Source: Paucibacter sp. Y2R2-4
GTDB taxonomy: Bacteria > Pseudomonadota > Gammaproteobacteria > Burkholderiales > Burkholderiaceae_C
NCBI RefSeq assembly: GCF_025717535.1
Contig: NZ_JAJIRO010000004.1
Coordinates: forward strand, 62,001-126,000
Direction: 5' to 3'
DNA: 64,000 nucleotides
The stretch's first letter is position 1, and every line of letters begins with the position of its first letter. Shown here in pieces: positions 52,820 through 61,496 of this stretch. Made by a program: the position numbers and the translations under genes. The notes below the pieces were generated by a model. That model had not been told where the DNA came from and did no database searches. It worked only from the letters and a program-made list of their open reading frames with translations.

Positions 52820-53934
52820 GGGGCCTGCTCCCGGTGAGCCTGGGCCAACTGATTCACCGGCTTCACGCGGCTACCGGGCTGGAGCTGATGCGCACCAGCC
52901 AACACCACGCGATCGCCGCGCTTCAGGCCGGCGCTGACCTCCACCCAATCACCGTCGGTGCGACCCAACTGAACCTCCGTGGTTTCGACATGCTGGCCAT
53001 CGGCAGCCAAACGCAAAACGCGGGCCTTGTTGGCTGTGGCGCCGGCTAGCACCGCACGAAGCGGCACTTGCAGCGCGGCGGCGTTGTTGTCGGCGCCTGC
53101 CAGCTGGACCGTCCAGGTGGACCCCACGGCCGCGGAGGCCGGCGCGGCCAAGTGCAGCTGGCGCAGGCCGCCCGCTTGCAGACGCTCACCCAAGCGCAGC
53201 ACGCGGCTGGCATGGCGCTGCTGGCCTTGCACCAAGGTGACTGGCTGGCCGAGCTTGATCGGCAAAGACTCCGGCACGTTCAAGAGCAACTCGCGGCCAG
53301 CGCCATCCATGGTCAGCACCGGTGCGCCAGGCGCCACCGCTTGGCCTACTTCCAGGTTGCGGCTGGCCAACACGCCATCGATCGGCGCGCGCAGCTCCGC
53401 TTGCTTCAAGGTCCATGTCGCAGCATCGCGCTGCGCCTGGGCCGCTTTCAAGCTGGCCTCGGCCGCTGCCAACTCGGCTTGCACGCCGGTCCATTCCGCC
53501 GGGCTGGCCGCATCAGCAGCCTGAGCTTGACGCATGCGCTCCACACGCAGACGCAGCTCCGCGCTTTGCGCCTGGGCACGCAGGATCTCCGCCTCGGCGG
53601 CTTTGGCTTGCGCCTGCAAGGGTCGGCTGTCCAGCTGCGCCAGCACATCGCCCTTGCGCAGCGGGGCTCCCACATCCACCAGCACTCGGCTGAGCACCCC
53701 ATTCACCGCAAACGCCAGCTCGGCACGCTGAGCGGCCCGCACCTCGCCCACAAAGGTTAAGCCATTGGCCTCTGCGCTGCGCACCTCGGCCACCAAGGCG
53801 GGGCGCGGCGCGGCGGCATCGGGCTCATCTGCGCCGTCCTCACAAGCCGACAGGGCAAGCAAAAGGCCGGGCAGCAGCAGGGCCCAAGGGTTCACGGCCG
53901 AAGACCGCGACAAGACAAACGAAAGAGATTTCAC
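52816..53934 (-). CDS. RND efflux periplasmic adaptor (HlyD/MFP)
   Basis: Lipoprotein adaptor linking pump and outer-membrane factor. I chose GTG at 53934 (372 residues) because GGAG lies 6 bases upstream and it gives a compact signal (MKSLSFVLSRSS) ending in lipobox ALSACED. A GTG at 53967 would add 11 residues. Domains in order are barrel-sandwich (VLVDVGAPLRKGDVLAQLDSRPLQ), an alpha-helical hairpin rich in Ala/Glu (about 105-175), the returning lipoyl half (ELRAPIDGVLASRNLEVGQAV), then beta-barrel and membrane-proximal parts. The stop overlaps the pump start by 4 bases. Confidence 0.93.
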   Translation of the reverse strand: MKSLSFVLSRSSAVNPWALLLPGLLLALSACEDGADEPDAAAPRPALVAEVRSAEANGLTFVGEVRAAQRAELAFAVNGVLSRVLVDVGAPLRKGDVLAQLDSRPLQAQAKAAEAEILRAQAQSAELRLRVERMRQAQAADAASPAEWTGVQAELAAAEASLKAAQAQRDAATWTLKQAELRAPIDGVLASRNLEVGQAVAPGAPVLTMDGAGRELLLNVPESLPIKLGQPVTLVQGQQRHASRVLRLGERLQAGGLRQLHLAAPASAAVGSTWTVQLAGADNNAAALQVPLRAVLAGATANKARVLRLAADGQHVETTEVQLGRTDGDWVEVSAGLKRGDRVVLAGAHQLQPGSRVKPVNQLAQAHREQAP

Positions 53935-53967
53935 AACACGCTCCAGGCCTTTGGCCGCCAAGTTCAC

Positions 53968-54354
53968 CCAAGCTTCGGGAACCCATACGGGCCTCTATGC
54001 AAGGGCGGGACTCTAGGGCCGAGCTCTGGTAAACCCGGGGACATTTGCGGCCAAGCAAGGGGCATTGCTGGCCGTTCCGAATCCCCCTTTACGGTGGGTC
54101 GCGAAGTCATCAAATGCACATCAAAGTCAGTTACTCTGCGCGAGTACGCGGAGTATCAGCGTTATGCTCCAAACGCCCTATTTCAAGCCGGCCGCCTCGA
54201 AAGAGCCCTTTGTTGACACGGGCTGCGCGCCAAACGAAAACGGCCAAAGCCGGCACTTTCTTTTTGGTCCATGGCGCGCCAAGATGCTTGCTACCCGGCC
54301 TCACGCTCTGAAGCCCTGAAGCCTTGATGCCCATTCCCCCCTGTTTTTTGACTG
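53968..54354. other. Divergent intergenic region between efflux operon and AraC gene
   Basis: 387 bases without a gene. It holds a 27-base inverted repeat (54048-54074) and a 21-base-spaced direct repeat (54037-54073), both described separately. The region near 54125-54150 contains a further partly palindromic CGCGAGTACGCG. Confidence 0.55.
54037..54074. promoter_or_regulatory. Repeat cluster, candidate AraC-family site
   Basis: GGGGACATTTGCGGCC (54037-54052) and AGGGGCATTGCTGGCC (54058-54073) match at 11 of 16 bases and begin 21 bases apart, the two-helical-turn spacing used by AraC-family activators. The same stretch contains the inverted repeat CGGCCA-A-GCAA/TTGC-TGGCCG. It lies 103 bases upstream of the adaptor GTG and 281 bases before the AraC gene. 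Confidence 0.4.
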
Positions 54355-55407
54355 ATGCCTCGCCCTCTCGCCTATCGCCCTGAACAAGGCCCCATCGACC
54401 CCCGCAAGCAAGCCCGGCTCGTCCCCTACCTCTCACGCTCATTGCTGGCGTTCGCAGAAGACCGTGGCGTGTCGGCTGACAGCCTTTGCCGTGGGCTGGG
54501 CTTCAGCCCTGACGAGCTGAATCAGCACGACTTCCTGCTTTCACACCAACAAGCGCGGACCTTGATCTTGCGGGCCCAGCGCCTGCTGAAAGACCCAGAA
54601 CCCGCGCTTGGCCTGGCCCTGGGCGCGCGACAAACTCCCCATGCCTGGGGCCTGACCGGTGTCGCCATGCAAACCTGCGAGACCCTGGGCCAAGCGATAC
54701 ATCTGGCGCTGGAGAACCAAGGCCACGCGGGCAGCATTCTTGAGCACCGCCTGTCTCAGACCGGAGCCTTGGCGCATCTGAGTGCCGAACCCCGGCAATT
54801 CGACCTGCAGATCGAGCCGTTCTTGGTGGAGGAGTCTTTTGCCAGCTCGGTGGCGATCTTGCGCTTTTTGGTCGGGCCGCATTTCAACCCGTCTCGGGTG
54901 GAGTTCGCCTTTCCTAGTCACGGGCATGATGCGCTGTACCAGCGTTTTTTCCGCTGCCCGGTGCATTTCAAGGCCAGCGCCCATCGGCTCTCGGTGGAGC
55001 TGCGCTGGTTTGAGGAAAAGTTACCGGGCTATGAGCGCGGTGCCAGCGAATTGGTGCGCGCCCAACTCAGCGCCATGCTGCGAGCCAAACCGCAGCAGGA
55101 TGAGCTGCTTGAAAGCCTCTCGCAACGCATGCGCATCGGCATCGAGGAGCCGCCCCGTCAAGGCGAGTTGGCCCAGCAAATCAACATCAGCGCGAGAACC
55201 TTGCGTCGCCGCCTGGGCGAACAATCCACCAGCTTCTTGGAGTTGCGCGATGCGGCTCGTTTTGAGCGCGCCCGCGATCTGCTGAAGAACTCGGAGATGA
55301 CGGTCAACGAGATCGCGGATCTGGTGGGCTATGCCGACGCGCGGGCCTTCCGCCGCGCCTTCAAGCGCTGGTCCGGCATGCTGCCCTCGGCCTTCCGCTC
55401 CGCCTAG
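54355..55407 (+). CDS. AraC-family regulator (OruR/arabinose-binding type)
   Basis: 350 residues. The N-terminal region (about 30-215) matches the Arabinose_bd-like domain common in AraC regulators of efflux and amino-acid operons (SHQQARTLILRAQRLLKDPEPALGLALG in pieces; LRFLVGPHFNPSRVEFAF). The C-terminal AraC HTH (about 250-348) has LAQQINISARTLRRRLGEQ and VNEIADLVGYADARAFRRAFKRWSG. It is divergent from the adaptor/RND/OMF operon and is the obvious candidate regulator. The effector is unknown. Confidence 0.92.
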   Translation: MPRPLAYRPEQGPIDPRKQARLVPYLSRSLLAFAEDRGVSADSLCRGLGFSPDELNQHDFLLSHQQARTLILRAQRLLKDPEPALGLALGARQTPHAWGLTGVAMQTCETLGQAIHLALENQGHAGSILEHRLSQTGALAHLSAEPRQFDLQIEPFLVEESFASSVAILRFLVGPHFNPSRVEFAFPSHGHDALYQRFFRCPVHFKASAHRLSVELRWFEEKLPGYERGASELVRAQLSAMLRAKPQQDELLESLSQRMRIGIEEPPRQGELAQQINISARTLRRRLGEQSTSFLELRDAARFERARDLLKNSEMTVNEIADLVGYADARAFRRAFKRWSGMLPSAFRSA

Positions 55408-55572
55408 GCGAGGCCAAGCCGAGTCACGCTGAAGACCACTCCGGCGCCGCTTTTCTGGGGAAAAGATAGTGAAAAAGTGGCGCCAATTCGGCCCTGTCAT
55501 CGATAGACACGCCGATCAGCAGATAATCGCGCCCCCTTCTCGGGATTTTTTTGCGTACCCACTGGATATCTG

Positions 55573-55854
55573 ATGAACAAAAGTGAACTGATCGAAAGCA
55601 TCGCCACCAAGACTGGCTCGACCCGTGCTGTGGCTGGCGCCGCGCTGGATGCTGCCCTGAGCTCGATCACCGAAGCCCTGGTCGCTGGCGACTCCGTGGC
55701 CTTGGTGGGCTTCGGCACCTTCAAGGTCGGCGAGCGCGCTGCCCGCACCGGCAAGAACCCTTCGACCGGCGAAGCGCTGGAAATCGCAGCGGCCACCGTG
55801 CCTAAATTCACCGCCGGCAAGGCGCTGAAGGACGCGGTCAACGCCAAGAAGTAA
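55573..55854 (+). CDS. HU-family DNA-binding protein
   Basis: Nucleoid protein of 93 residues, full length. It starts [15 protein letters not shown], with [23 protein letters not shown] forming the DNA-bending arm and [15 protein letters not shown] at the end. Pro is conserved in KNPSTGE. It binds and bends DNA as a dimer. A GATAAT -10-like box lies about 50 bases upstream. The ribosome-binding site (GGAT) is modest for a protein expected to be abundant. Confidence 0.96.
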   Translation: MNKSELIESIATKTGSTRAVAGAALDAALSSITEALVAGDSVALVGFGTFKVGERAARTGKNPSTGEALEIAAATVPKFTAGKALKDAVNAKK

Positions 55855-55875
55855 GTCTTCCCCCGCGGAAGGCCG

Positions 55876-55908
55876 GGCGCCGTCCTTGCGACGAGCGCCT
55901 ATTTTTTT
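55876..55908 (+). terminator. Intrinsic terminator after the HU gene
   Basis: GGCGC-c-GTC pairs with GAC-ga-GCGCC around CTTGC, followed by TA and seven T. Position and form fit a rho-independent terminator 21 bases after the HU stop. Confidence 0.85.
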
Positions 55909-55913
55909 GCCCG

Positions 55914-56648
55914 CTACTTGCCAGGCCCGGCGCCAGGCAGCAAGGCCTTGGCCGCCTCAATGCGCAGCGCCATGGGCTGCTGCGCGTCGTTCATGACGCG
56001 CAGCAAGAAGGCGCGCGGGTCTTGTTCAAACACGGACTCGACGGGAGGCAGACACTGCGCCTCAGCGCGCGGCTCACTCTTAGGCAGCAAGGGCGCGGCA
56101 CTGGCCACCCCATTCAGCTGCAGCAAGGCCGCGCTCAGCTGCGCCCGGCTGATGCAAGCCAGGCGGGCCAGCACATCGGCTTGCGCATCCGGGCCCGGCT
56201 CGGTGTCCAACCAGGGCTCCTCGCTGAAGACGGGCGCCAAGTCGGGCGCCACAAAGGCCGACCACTGGCCGGCCGCGGCCAGCTGCGGCGGTAAGGCGGG
56301 CACCTCGCCAGCGCCTTGCGACGAGCGAGGCCACAGGCACAGTCGGGCCGCTTGTTCTGCGGGCTTGAGCGCCGGCAAATAGACCCGGCAAAGCGCCCGC
56401 ATCAACTCGGCAGCCTGAGGTGCCAAGTCATCCTCGGCCAGCGCAAACCAAAGCTGAAAACCGTCCTGACCCGACACCGCAATCGCCGGCGCCGGCAGGC
56501 CCAGATCGGCCTGCACACCGCGCCAAACCGCGCCCAAGGCGCGCCACTCGGCGGGCTTGGCCAAGCCCAACAGCGCAGCACGCGGCCCCAGCCTAAAGTC
56601 GCCTCTCGCGCCATAAAGGCGTTGCAGTTCTTGTTGCAGTCGGTTCAT
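55914..56648 (-). CDS. Unknown 244-residue protein
   Basis: No family is firmly recognised. The N-terminal half begins MNRLQQELQRLYG and contains AIAVSGQDGFQLWFALAEDDLAPQAAELMRAL; a G-D/Q-G-x-x-x-W-F-x-L pattern followed by a helix is also seen in archaeo-eukaryotic-primase-like proteins. The C-terminal FLLRVMNDAQQPMALRIEAAKALLPG resembles the end of phage terminase-small-subunit-like proteins. These likenesses are weak. It is alone between HU (terminator almost touching its stop) and the DUF885 gene, whose start it follows closely. Confidence 0.7.
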   Translation of the reverse strand: MNRLQQELQRLYGARGDFRLGPRAALLGLAKPAEWRALGAVWRGVQADLGLPAPAIAVSGQDGFQLWFALAEDDLAPQAAELMRALCRVYLPALKPAEQAARLCLWPRSSQGAGEVPALPPQLAAAGQWSAFVAPDLAPVFSEEPWLDTEPGPDAQADVLARLACISRAQLSAALLQLNGVASAAPLLPKSEPRAEAQCLPPVESVFEQDPRAFLLRVMNDAQQPMALRIEAAKALLPGAGPGK

Positions 56649-56654
56649 GGGGCG

Positions 56655-58073
56655 CTATTTTGCGCTGTCGGCCACCATCCGCGTCGTCATCGGATCGGGG
56701 CCGAGCACCCATTCACGCATCAGCGCCAGCGGCAATGGCCCCTGCTTGAGCACGCGGTCATGGAATTCGCGAATATCGAAACGCTCGCCCTCCTGCGCTT
56801 GCGCCTCGCTGCGCAGCTGCCGTAACAACACCGCCCCAAGCTTGTAACTGATGGCCTGAGCGGGCCATTGACGCACTCGCCGAATCTCCCGCTCGGCGAG
56901 TGCCGGCAGCATAGGCAGCTGCTCTCGCCAGTAGGCCTGCGCATCGGCCTCGCTCCAGCCTTGCGCATTCAGCCCCACATCAAGCACGACCCGGATCGAA
57001 CGTACCAAATCCCATTCGATCGCCCCCAGCGCGTCGCCCGCTTGCTGGAACAAACCCAACTCGGCACCGTACTCCTCAACATAAGCGCCCCAGCCCTCGG
57101 CATAGGCCGAATAGAAGCCATGAGCTAGGCCGAGCGGGCAGCCTCGCCCGGCCAGGGCATAGCGGCTTTGATAGTGATGGCCTGGCGTGCTTTCATGCAG
57201 CAGCAGCCAGTCCACATTGCGCCGGCCATAGCCCTGAGCGCCTTTGTTGAAGTAAAAGCTTGACTCTTCGGGCTCGTAATAGCCATCAACCGGGAGCGCT
57301 GTCCCCAGCGTAGAGGCTTTGATCGCCGGCCCCTGAATACCGGTGGCCACAAAGAGCTGCGGCATATGCCGCTCCACGATGGTCTGGCGGGCTTCGTAAT
57401 CGGCCTGCGGCGTGCTGCCCTCGGGGTAACGGAAGGCAGGGCTGGCCAGGTAAGCGGCGAACTCGGCATCCCGATCTGCATAGCCCATGCGCGCTTGCAA
57501 CGCCCGATAGCGGGCTTGGGCACGTGCCAGCTCGGCCCGACCCAGGGCCATCAAGTCTTCAGGCCGACTGTCTTGCGTCAACCAGGCTTTACGCAGCCAG
57601 CGATACCAGTCTTGGCCCAAAGCGCTCTGCGCCAAGCCCTGCTCTGACAAAACCGCAGCGGCACCCAAGGCTCGGTAGCGCTCCAACACCTCCAACTTGT
57701 GCAGATGCAGGTCCAGCTCAAACCCGACCTGCCCCAGTTGCAAACGTTGGCAGGCACTGGCTTGTTGCAGGCTCACCGCCTGCACGGCCTGGAACTCTGC
57801 CCTCAGCGCCTGGAGCGCTTGGCGCTGCGCGTGCAGGTCGGTCGATTGATTGATCTTGTTGATGCTCTTGACGAAGGACAACTCCATTTCACCGCCCAGG
57901 CCCAATTCACGATGCGTTTGGCTATAGGCAGCGAGAAAGGCTTCGATCTCGGCAGGCAAGGCGCGAGGCGTTTCGGCCCAACTGCTGCCGACCGGCAAGA
58001 AAGCCCCCAGGCACACAGCCAAGACAGCAAGAAAAGCAGGGCGAAAAGTGGCGAACATGGATGAGAGCGGCAA
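56655..58073 (-). CDS. DUF885 family protein (metallopeptidase-like)
   Basis: Exported protein of 472 residues with a signal peptide (cleavage near SSWAET). It shows the DUF885 hallmark LLHESTPGHHYQSRYA (HExxPGHH zinc-type motif) and the nearby SAYAEGWGAYVEEYGAELG, which supplies a glutamate. The family includes secreted peptidase-like proteins with M32-like folds. The start at 58073 may be replaced by the ATG at 58058. It ends 6 bases before the 244-residue gene, so the two probably share a transcript. Confidence 0.9.
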   Translation of the reverse strand: MPLSSMFATFRPAFLAVLAVCLGAFLPVGSSWAETPRALPAEIEAFLAAYSQTHRELGLGGEMELSFVKSINKINQSTDLHAQRQALQALRAEFQAVQAVSLQQASACQRLQLGQVGFELDLHLHKLEVLERYRALGAAAVLSEQGLAQSALGQDWYRWLRKAWLTQDSRPEDLMALGRAELARAQARYRALQARMGYADRDAEFAAYLASPAFRYPEGSTPQADYEARQTIVERHMPQLFVATGIQGPAIKASTLGTALPVDGYYEPEESSFYFNKGAQGYGRRNVDWLLLHESTPGHHYQSRYALAGRGCPLGLAHGFYSAYAEGWGAYVEEYGAELGLFQQAGDALGAIEWDLVRSIRVVLDVGLNAQGWSEADAQAYWREQLPMLPALAEREIRRVRQWPAQAISYKLGAVLLRQLRSEAQAQEGERFDIREFHDRVLKQGPLPLALMREWVLGPDPMTTRMVADSAK

Positions 58074-58204
58074 GCAAGGAGCCCGCCAGTATGGTCCAGC
58101 CCATCCTCAACTGCCGAAGGTCAGGCCTCTGGGCGGGGCGGTATGAGTTCAATCACGGGTCAGCGAGCGCAGGCCCTGCTTCGCCCCAAGGGATACTGCT
58201 CCTC

Positions 58205-59101
58205 ATGGCCCCAACTTCCTCCCAAAAGCCCGACCTCGCCTCCACTCGCCTCTACCCTTGGCTTTTTGTCGCCCTCTGGAGCACTGGATTCATTGGCGCC
58301 AAATACGGCCTGCCCGATGCCGAGCCGCTGACCTTCTTGACGATTCGCTATGCGCTGGTGCTGTTCTTGATGGGCGCCATCGTGCTGTGGACACGCGCGC
58401 CTTGGCCGCCTCTCGGCAGGGCTTGGGGGCATATCGCGATCTCGGGCTTGCTGGTGCATGGTGTGTATTTGGGCGGCGTGTTCACCGCGATTGGCCACGG
58501 CCTGCCTGCCGGCATCACCGCCTTGGTCGTCGGCTTGCAGCCCCTCCTCACAGCGCTGGGCGCAGGGCTTTTCTTGGGCGAGCGGGTGCGTGCGACCCAA
58601 TGGTTAGGGCTGGCACTGGGTTTGCTGGGCGTGGGCCTGGTGCTGGCGCACAAAGTGGCAGCGGGGCTCAGCAACGCGGCGCTGTTGATGATGTTGCTGC
58701 CCGCCTTGCTGGCCTTGTTGGGCATCACCGCAGGCACGCTCTACCAAAAGCGCTTTTGCCCAGGCTTTGATCTGCGCACCGGTTCACTGATCCAGTTTCT
58801 GCCCTGCTTGGCGCTGACGGGCTTGGCCGCCTGGCTCAGCGGCGAGACGCTGCAAGTGCATTGGAGCGGCGCTTTTGTCTTCGCCTTGAGCTGGCTGGTG
58901 CTGGTGCTCTCGCTGGGCGCGGTGAGCTTGCTCAATGTGTTGATCCGCCAAGGCAGCGCCATCCATGTGGCCAGCTTGTTCTACCTGGTGCCACCGACCA
59001 CGGCGGTCTTCGCCTGGGCGCTTTTTGGTGAAACGCTCACCGGCCTTGCATTGCTGGGGATGGCGGTCACAGTGTTTGGGGTCTGGCTGGCAAGGCGCTA
59101 A
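58205..59101 (+). CDS. EamA-family (DMT) transporter
   Basis: Inner-membrane protein of 298 residues with about ten helices in two EamA repeats: LYPWLFVALWSTGFIGAKYGLPDAEPLTFLTIRY opens the first, and a second copy starts near GITAGTLYQKRFCPGFD. The terminal VPPTTAVFAWALFGETLTGLALLGMAV is typical. Members export small metabolites or amino acids. I chose the ATG at 58205 because the upstream extension overlaps the opposing gene's promoter and lacks membrane segments. It is followed by a strong terminator. Confidence 0.92.
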   Translation: MAPTSSQKPDLASTRLYPWLFVALWSTGFIGAKYGLPDAEPLTFLTIRYALVLFLMGAIVLWTRAPWPPLGRAWGHIAISGLLVHGVYLGGVFTAIGHGLPAGITALVVGLQPLLTALGAGLFLGERVRATQWLGLALGLLGVGLVLAHKVAAGLSNAALLMMLLPALLALLGITAGTLYQKRFCPGFDLRTGSLIQFLPCLALTGLAAWLSGETLQVHWSGAFVFALSWLVLVLSLGAVSLLNVLIRQGSAIHVASLFYLVPPTTAVFAWALFGETLTGLALLGMAVTVFGVWLARR

Positions 59102-59117
59102 AGGCTCTGCTCAGAAT

Positions 59118-59152
59118 AAAAAAAGGCCCGGCAATGCCGGGCCTTGTCTTTC
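59118..59152. terminator. Bidirectional terminator after the EamA gene
   Basis: AAGGCCCGGC/GCCGGGCCTT with loop AAT gives a 10-bp perfect stem, with A-rich DNA before and a T-rich stretch after. It separates the transporter from the convergent PEP-CTERM gene. Confidence 0.88.
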
Positions 59153-59228
59153 TTCGCAGGCAAGCAGGCTCAAGCCTTTGGCGGTCTCAGGACAAAGCCC
59201 AAGCCACGCTCGCCCAACTCAGGCTGAC

Positions 59229-59915
59229 TTAGGCAGCCTTGCGACGACGCGAGGCCAGGCCGACAGCGCCCAGGGCCAGGCCGACCAGGGCCAGCGAGGC
59301 TGGCTCAGGGACGTTGACCGGAGGAACAGGCTTGTCAGCGTAGGTGTAGACGATTTGCGCGCCGCAAGCGGCTTGGGTGTTCTGAGTGCTGGCAATATTG
59401 CCGCCACCGCCAGTGATGCCAATGCCGCTGAGCGAACTGCAGCTCAGGTCAAATTGACCACCGCCGGCCTTGGTGAAGCTGGACAAAATGCCGTTCAACT
59501 GCGAGGTCCAGTTGACGGAATCACTGTCCAGCAACGGGCCGAAGGACTGGGTGGCGCCGGCGGCCAGGCTCACAAAACCGGTTTCTGCGCTCAGGGAAAC
59601 CAAGGGAGTAGACCCGAGCAAGCTATTCAAGGACAGCAGATCGCTCGAGAACGACAGATCCGTCGTAGCGACCGCCTTGGTGGTTTGGCTTTGAGCCGCG
59701 TTATTGGTCAAAGACAAGCGCGTGGTGTTGTTGCCAGAGAAAGTCAGGCTGACACTGGTCAGATTGCCCAAGTTGGTGTCAAACAGGCCCAGCTTGCCGG
59801 TCTGGCTGATTTCAGTGGTTTGCAGCGGGTTGCTGAAGTCGAAGGACAGAGTGCCGGCATTGGCAGCCGTGGCAGCAAAAACGGTGGCGCCGAGCAGGGC
59901 GACGATCTTTTTCAT
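59229..59915 (-). CDS. PEP-CTERM protein with choice-of-anchor E-like domain
   Basis: 228-residue secreted protein. The signal peptide (1-20, AANA-G) is followed by LSFDFSNPLQTTEISQTGKLGLFDTNLGNLTSVSLTFSG, the typical opening of choice-of-anchor E domains, and a Ser/Thr/Asn-rich beta body with few charges. The end NVPEPASLALVGLALGAVGLASRRRKAA (in parts) is a PEP-CTERM sorting signal processed by exosortase. AGGGAG precedes the ATG. A full-consensus sigma-54 promoter lies 75 bases upstream. Such genes are tied to extracellular matrix and floc formation in related bacteria. Confidence 0.93.
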   Translation of the reverse strand: MKKIVALLGATVFAATAANAGTLSFDFSNPLQTTEISQTGKLGLFDTNLGNLTSVSLTFSGNNTTRLSLTNNAAQSQTTKAVATTDLSFSSDLLSLNSLLGSTPLVSLSAETGFVSLAAGATQSFGPLLDSDSVNWTSQLNGILSSFTKAGGGQFDLSCSSLSGIGITGGGGNIASTQNTQAACGAQIVYTYADKPVPPVNVPEPASLALVGLALGAVGLASRRRKAA

Positions 59916-60293
59916 TTACAAAACTCCCTAGGGTGAAAATTTACAACATGCACAAGTTCATAACTTGAAGCCTGAGCGTGTCATGAGCATGCAATTCGCA
60001 TGCCAAATCACCACCCAACGGCCGATCACCCAGCTGGCAGGGCTTTCAAGAATTCGCCGCCACCGAACACTTTCCCAAGTGTCAAATTTCTCGACAGTGG
60101 GAATTCACAAATCACAAAAAGACGCCTATTTTCGAAGTTATTTCAAAGCACCAAATCAACCCCTAACTTGTCAGTCATCAGTCCAGTGACGCTGTTTATT
60201 CAAGTTATGTGTCGAGCCTTTTTTTGGATTGAGGCACACCTGGTCTTGCCTCTCAATTAGTCTGAGAGAACACCGTCCCGCGATTGATTGGCC
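59916..60293. other. AT-rich upstream region of the PEP-CTERM gene
   Basis: About 380 bases, clearly richer in A+T than the rest. Besides the sigma-54 promoter it contains GTCA...TGAC dyads near 60170-60190 that could serve an enhancer-binding activator. No gene was recognised. Confidence 0.5.
59990..60005 (-). promoter_or_regulatory. Sigma-54 promoter of the PEP-CTERM gene
   Basis: Read on the minus strand, TGGCATGCGAATTGCA matches the consensus TGGCAYRN4TTGCW at every fixed position. Transcription would start about 65 bases before the ATG. In related floc-forming bacteria RpoN and the PrsK/PrsR pair control PEP-CTERM genes. No prsK or prsR is recognised in the window. Confidence 0.8.
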
Positions 60294-61496
60294 TCAGAAA
60301 CTCAGCACAAATGCCGCCCCACCCTCCAGAGGCCGCACATAACGCACGCGGCCGCCCATGCCGTGTACCAGCTGGCGCACCACGGTCAAGCCGATGCCTT
60401 GGCCGCCCTCACGGGCGCTGAAAAAGGGCAAGAAGATCTTGCGCTCCAGGCCGGGCGGAACGCCAGGGCCGTTGTCTCGAACGCTGATCTGCAAGCGGCC
60501 GCCGCGGCCTTGGCGTGCCGTCAGCCAGAGACGCGGCGGCAGTTCTTGCTCAGCGCAGGCTTGCTCGGCGTTGTGGATCAAGGCCAGCAAGGCCTGCTCC
60601 AGCTGGCCTTCGTCAGCGTTCAGTCGCAGCCCCGGCTCACTGACCTCGAAACTCAGCTGACCACCTACCCGCTCCCAGGCGGGCGCGACTGCCAAGCGCA
60701 AGCGCTGAAACAGAGCGTGCAAGTCCACCGGCGCCAAGACCGGCGCCGGCCATTGGCTGACCCGTCGATAGGTGGCCACAAAGCGCGACAAGCCCTCGGC
60801 ACGCTGCGCTATGCCGTCCAAAGCGCTGCGCAGATCGGCCTCGACCAGCGGCGGCTCGTCCAGCAACATTTGCGCGGTCTGGCTCAGGCTCTTGATGGGG
60901 GTGAGCGAGTTCATGATCTCGTGGGTCAAGATCTGAACCAGTTGCTGCCAGGCCTGCAGCGACTCACCTTCCAGCTCCCGCTCCAGCGGCACCAGCACCA
61001 AGAGGGTCTGGCCCTGTCCGTCGAGCGAGAGGGTTTGCATTTGCAACTGCCAGCGCTCGCTGCCGCGTTCGGTGTCCAGGCTGACGGGGCCGCTGCGCTC
61101 GGCGCTGCGCAAGAGCTGCTGCAGCGCCGCCGCCTCTCTCACGCCGCCGGGCGCTGCCAAGCGACGGGCGCGATTGCTCAAAGCACGCAGATCGCCCTCA
61201 TGGCCCAGCACCCAGGCGGCGACCGGCAGGTGTTCGAACTGCGCTTGCAAAAGATGAAGCCGCTGCAGATCCAGCGGCTGCGCGGGCTCGGCAGGCAGCA
61301 GTTGCGGCTGCAAACGCCGCTGCCGCAAGGCCCTCGCCATCGGCCAAGCCAGCGCCAAGCCCGCAGCGAACAAGAGCAGCACCGGCACCCCATCTCTCAG
61401 CGCCAAGCTGGGCTGAGCCGCGGCCCGGTAAGCCAAGGCGCCAGCGCCACCCCAGAGCAGCGCCAGCAGGCCGAGGCGAATCGATTCAAAGCCCAT
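60294..61496 (-). CDS. Sensor histidine kinase
   Basis: 400-residue membrane kinase. Two N-terminal helices (about 5-25 and 35-55) leave almost no periplasmic loop. A PAS-like region (about 70-180) leads to the phospho-acceptor motif ILTHEIMNSLTPIKSLS, typical of NtrY/NtrB-like kinases. ATP-binding motifs are LIHNAEQAC, VRDNGPGVPPG and GGQGIGLTVV. It overlaps the response regulator gene by 11 bases. The lack of a loop suggests sensing inside the membrane, fitting the divergent ABC transporter genes. Confidence 0.93.
   Translation of the reverse strand: MGFESIRLGLLALLWGGAGALAYRAAAQPSLALRDGVPVLLLFAAGLALAWPMARALRQRRLQPQLLPAEPAQPLDLQRLHLLQAQFEHLPVAAWVLGHEGDLRALSNRARRLAAPGGVREAAALQQLLRSAERSGPVSLDTERGSERWQLQMQTLSLDGQGQTLLVLVPLERELEGESLQAWQQLVQILTHEIMNSLTPIKSLSQTAQMLLDEPPLVEADLRSALDGIAQRAEGLSRFVATYRRVSQWPAPVLAPVDLHALFQRLRLAVAPAWERVGGQLSFEVSEPGLRLNADEGQLEQALLALIHNAEQACAEQELPPRLWLTARQGRGGRLQISVRDNGPGVPPGLERKIFLPFFSAREGGQGIGLTVVRQLVHGMGGRVRYVRPLEGGAAFVLSF

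Noticed and set aside
51563-52837. 424-residue plus-strand frame
   Set aside because: It is antisense to the RND pump gene and rich in His/Gln/Gly, a mirror artefact.
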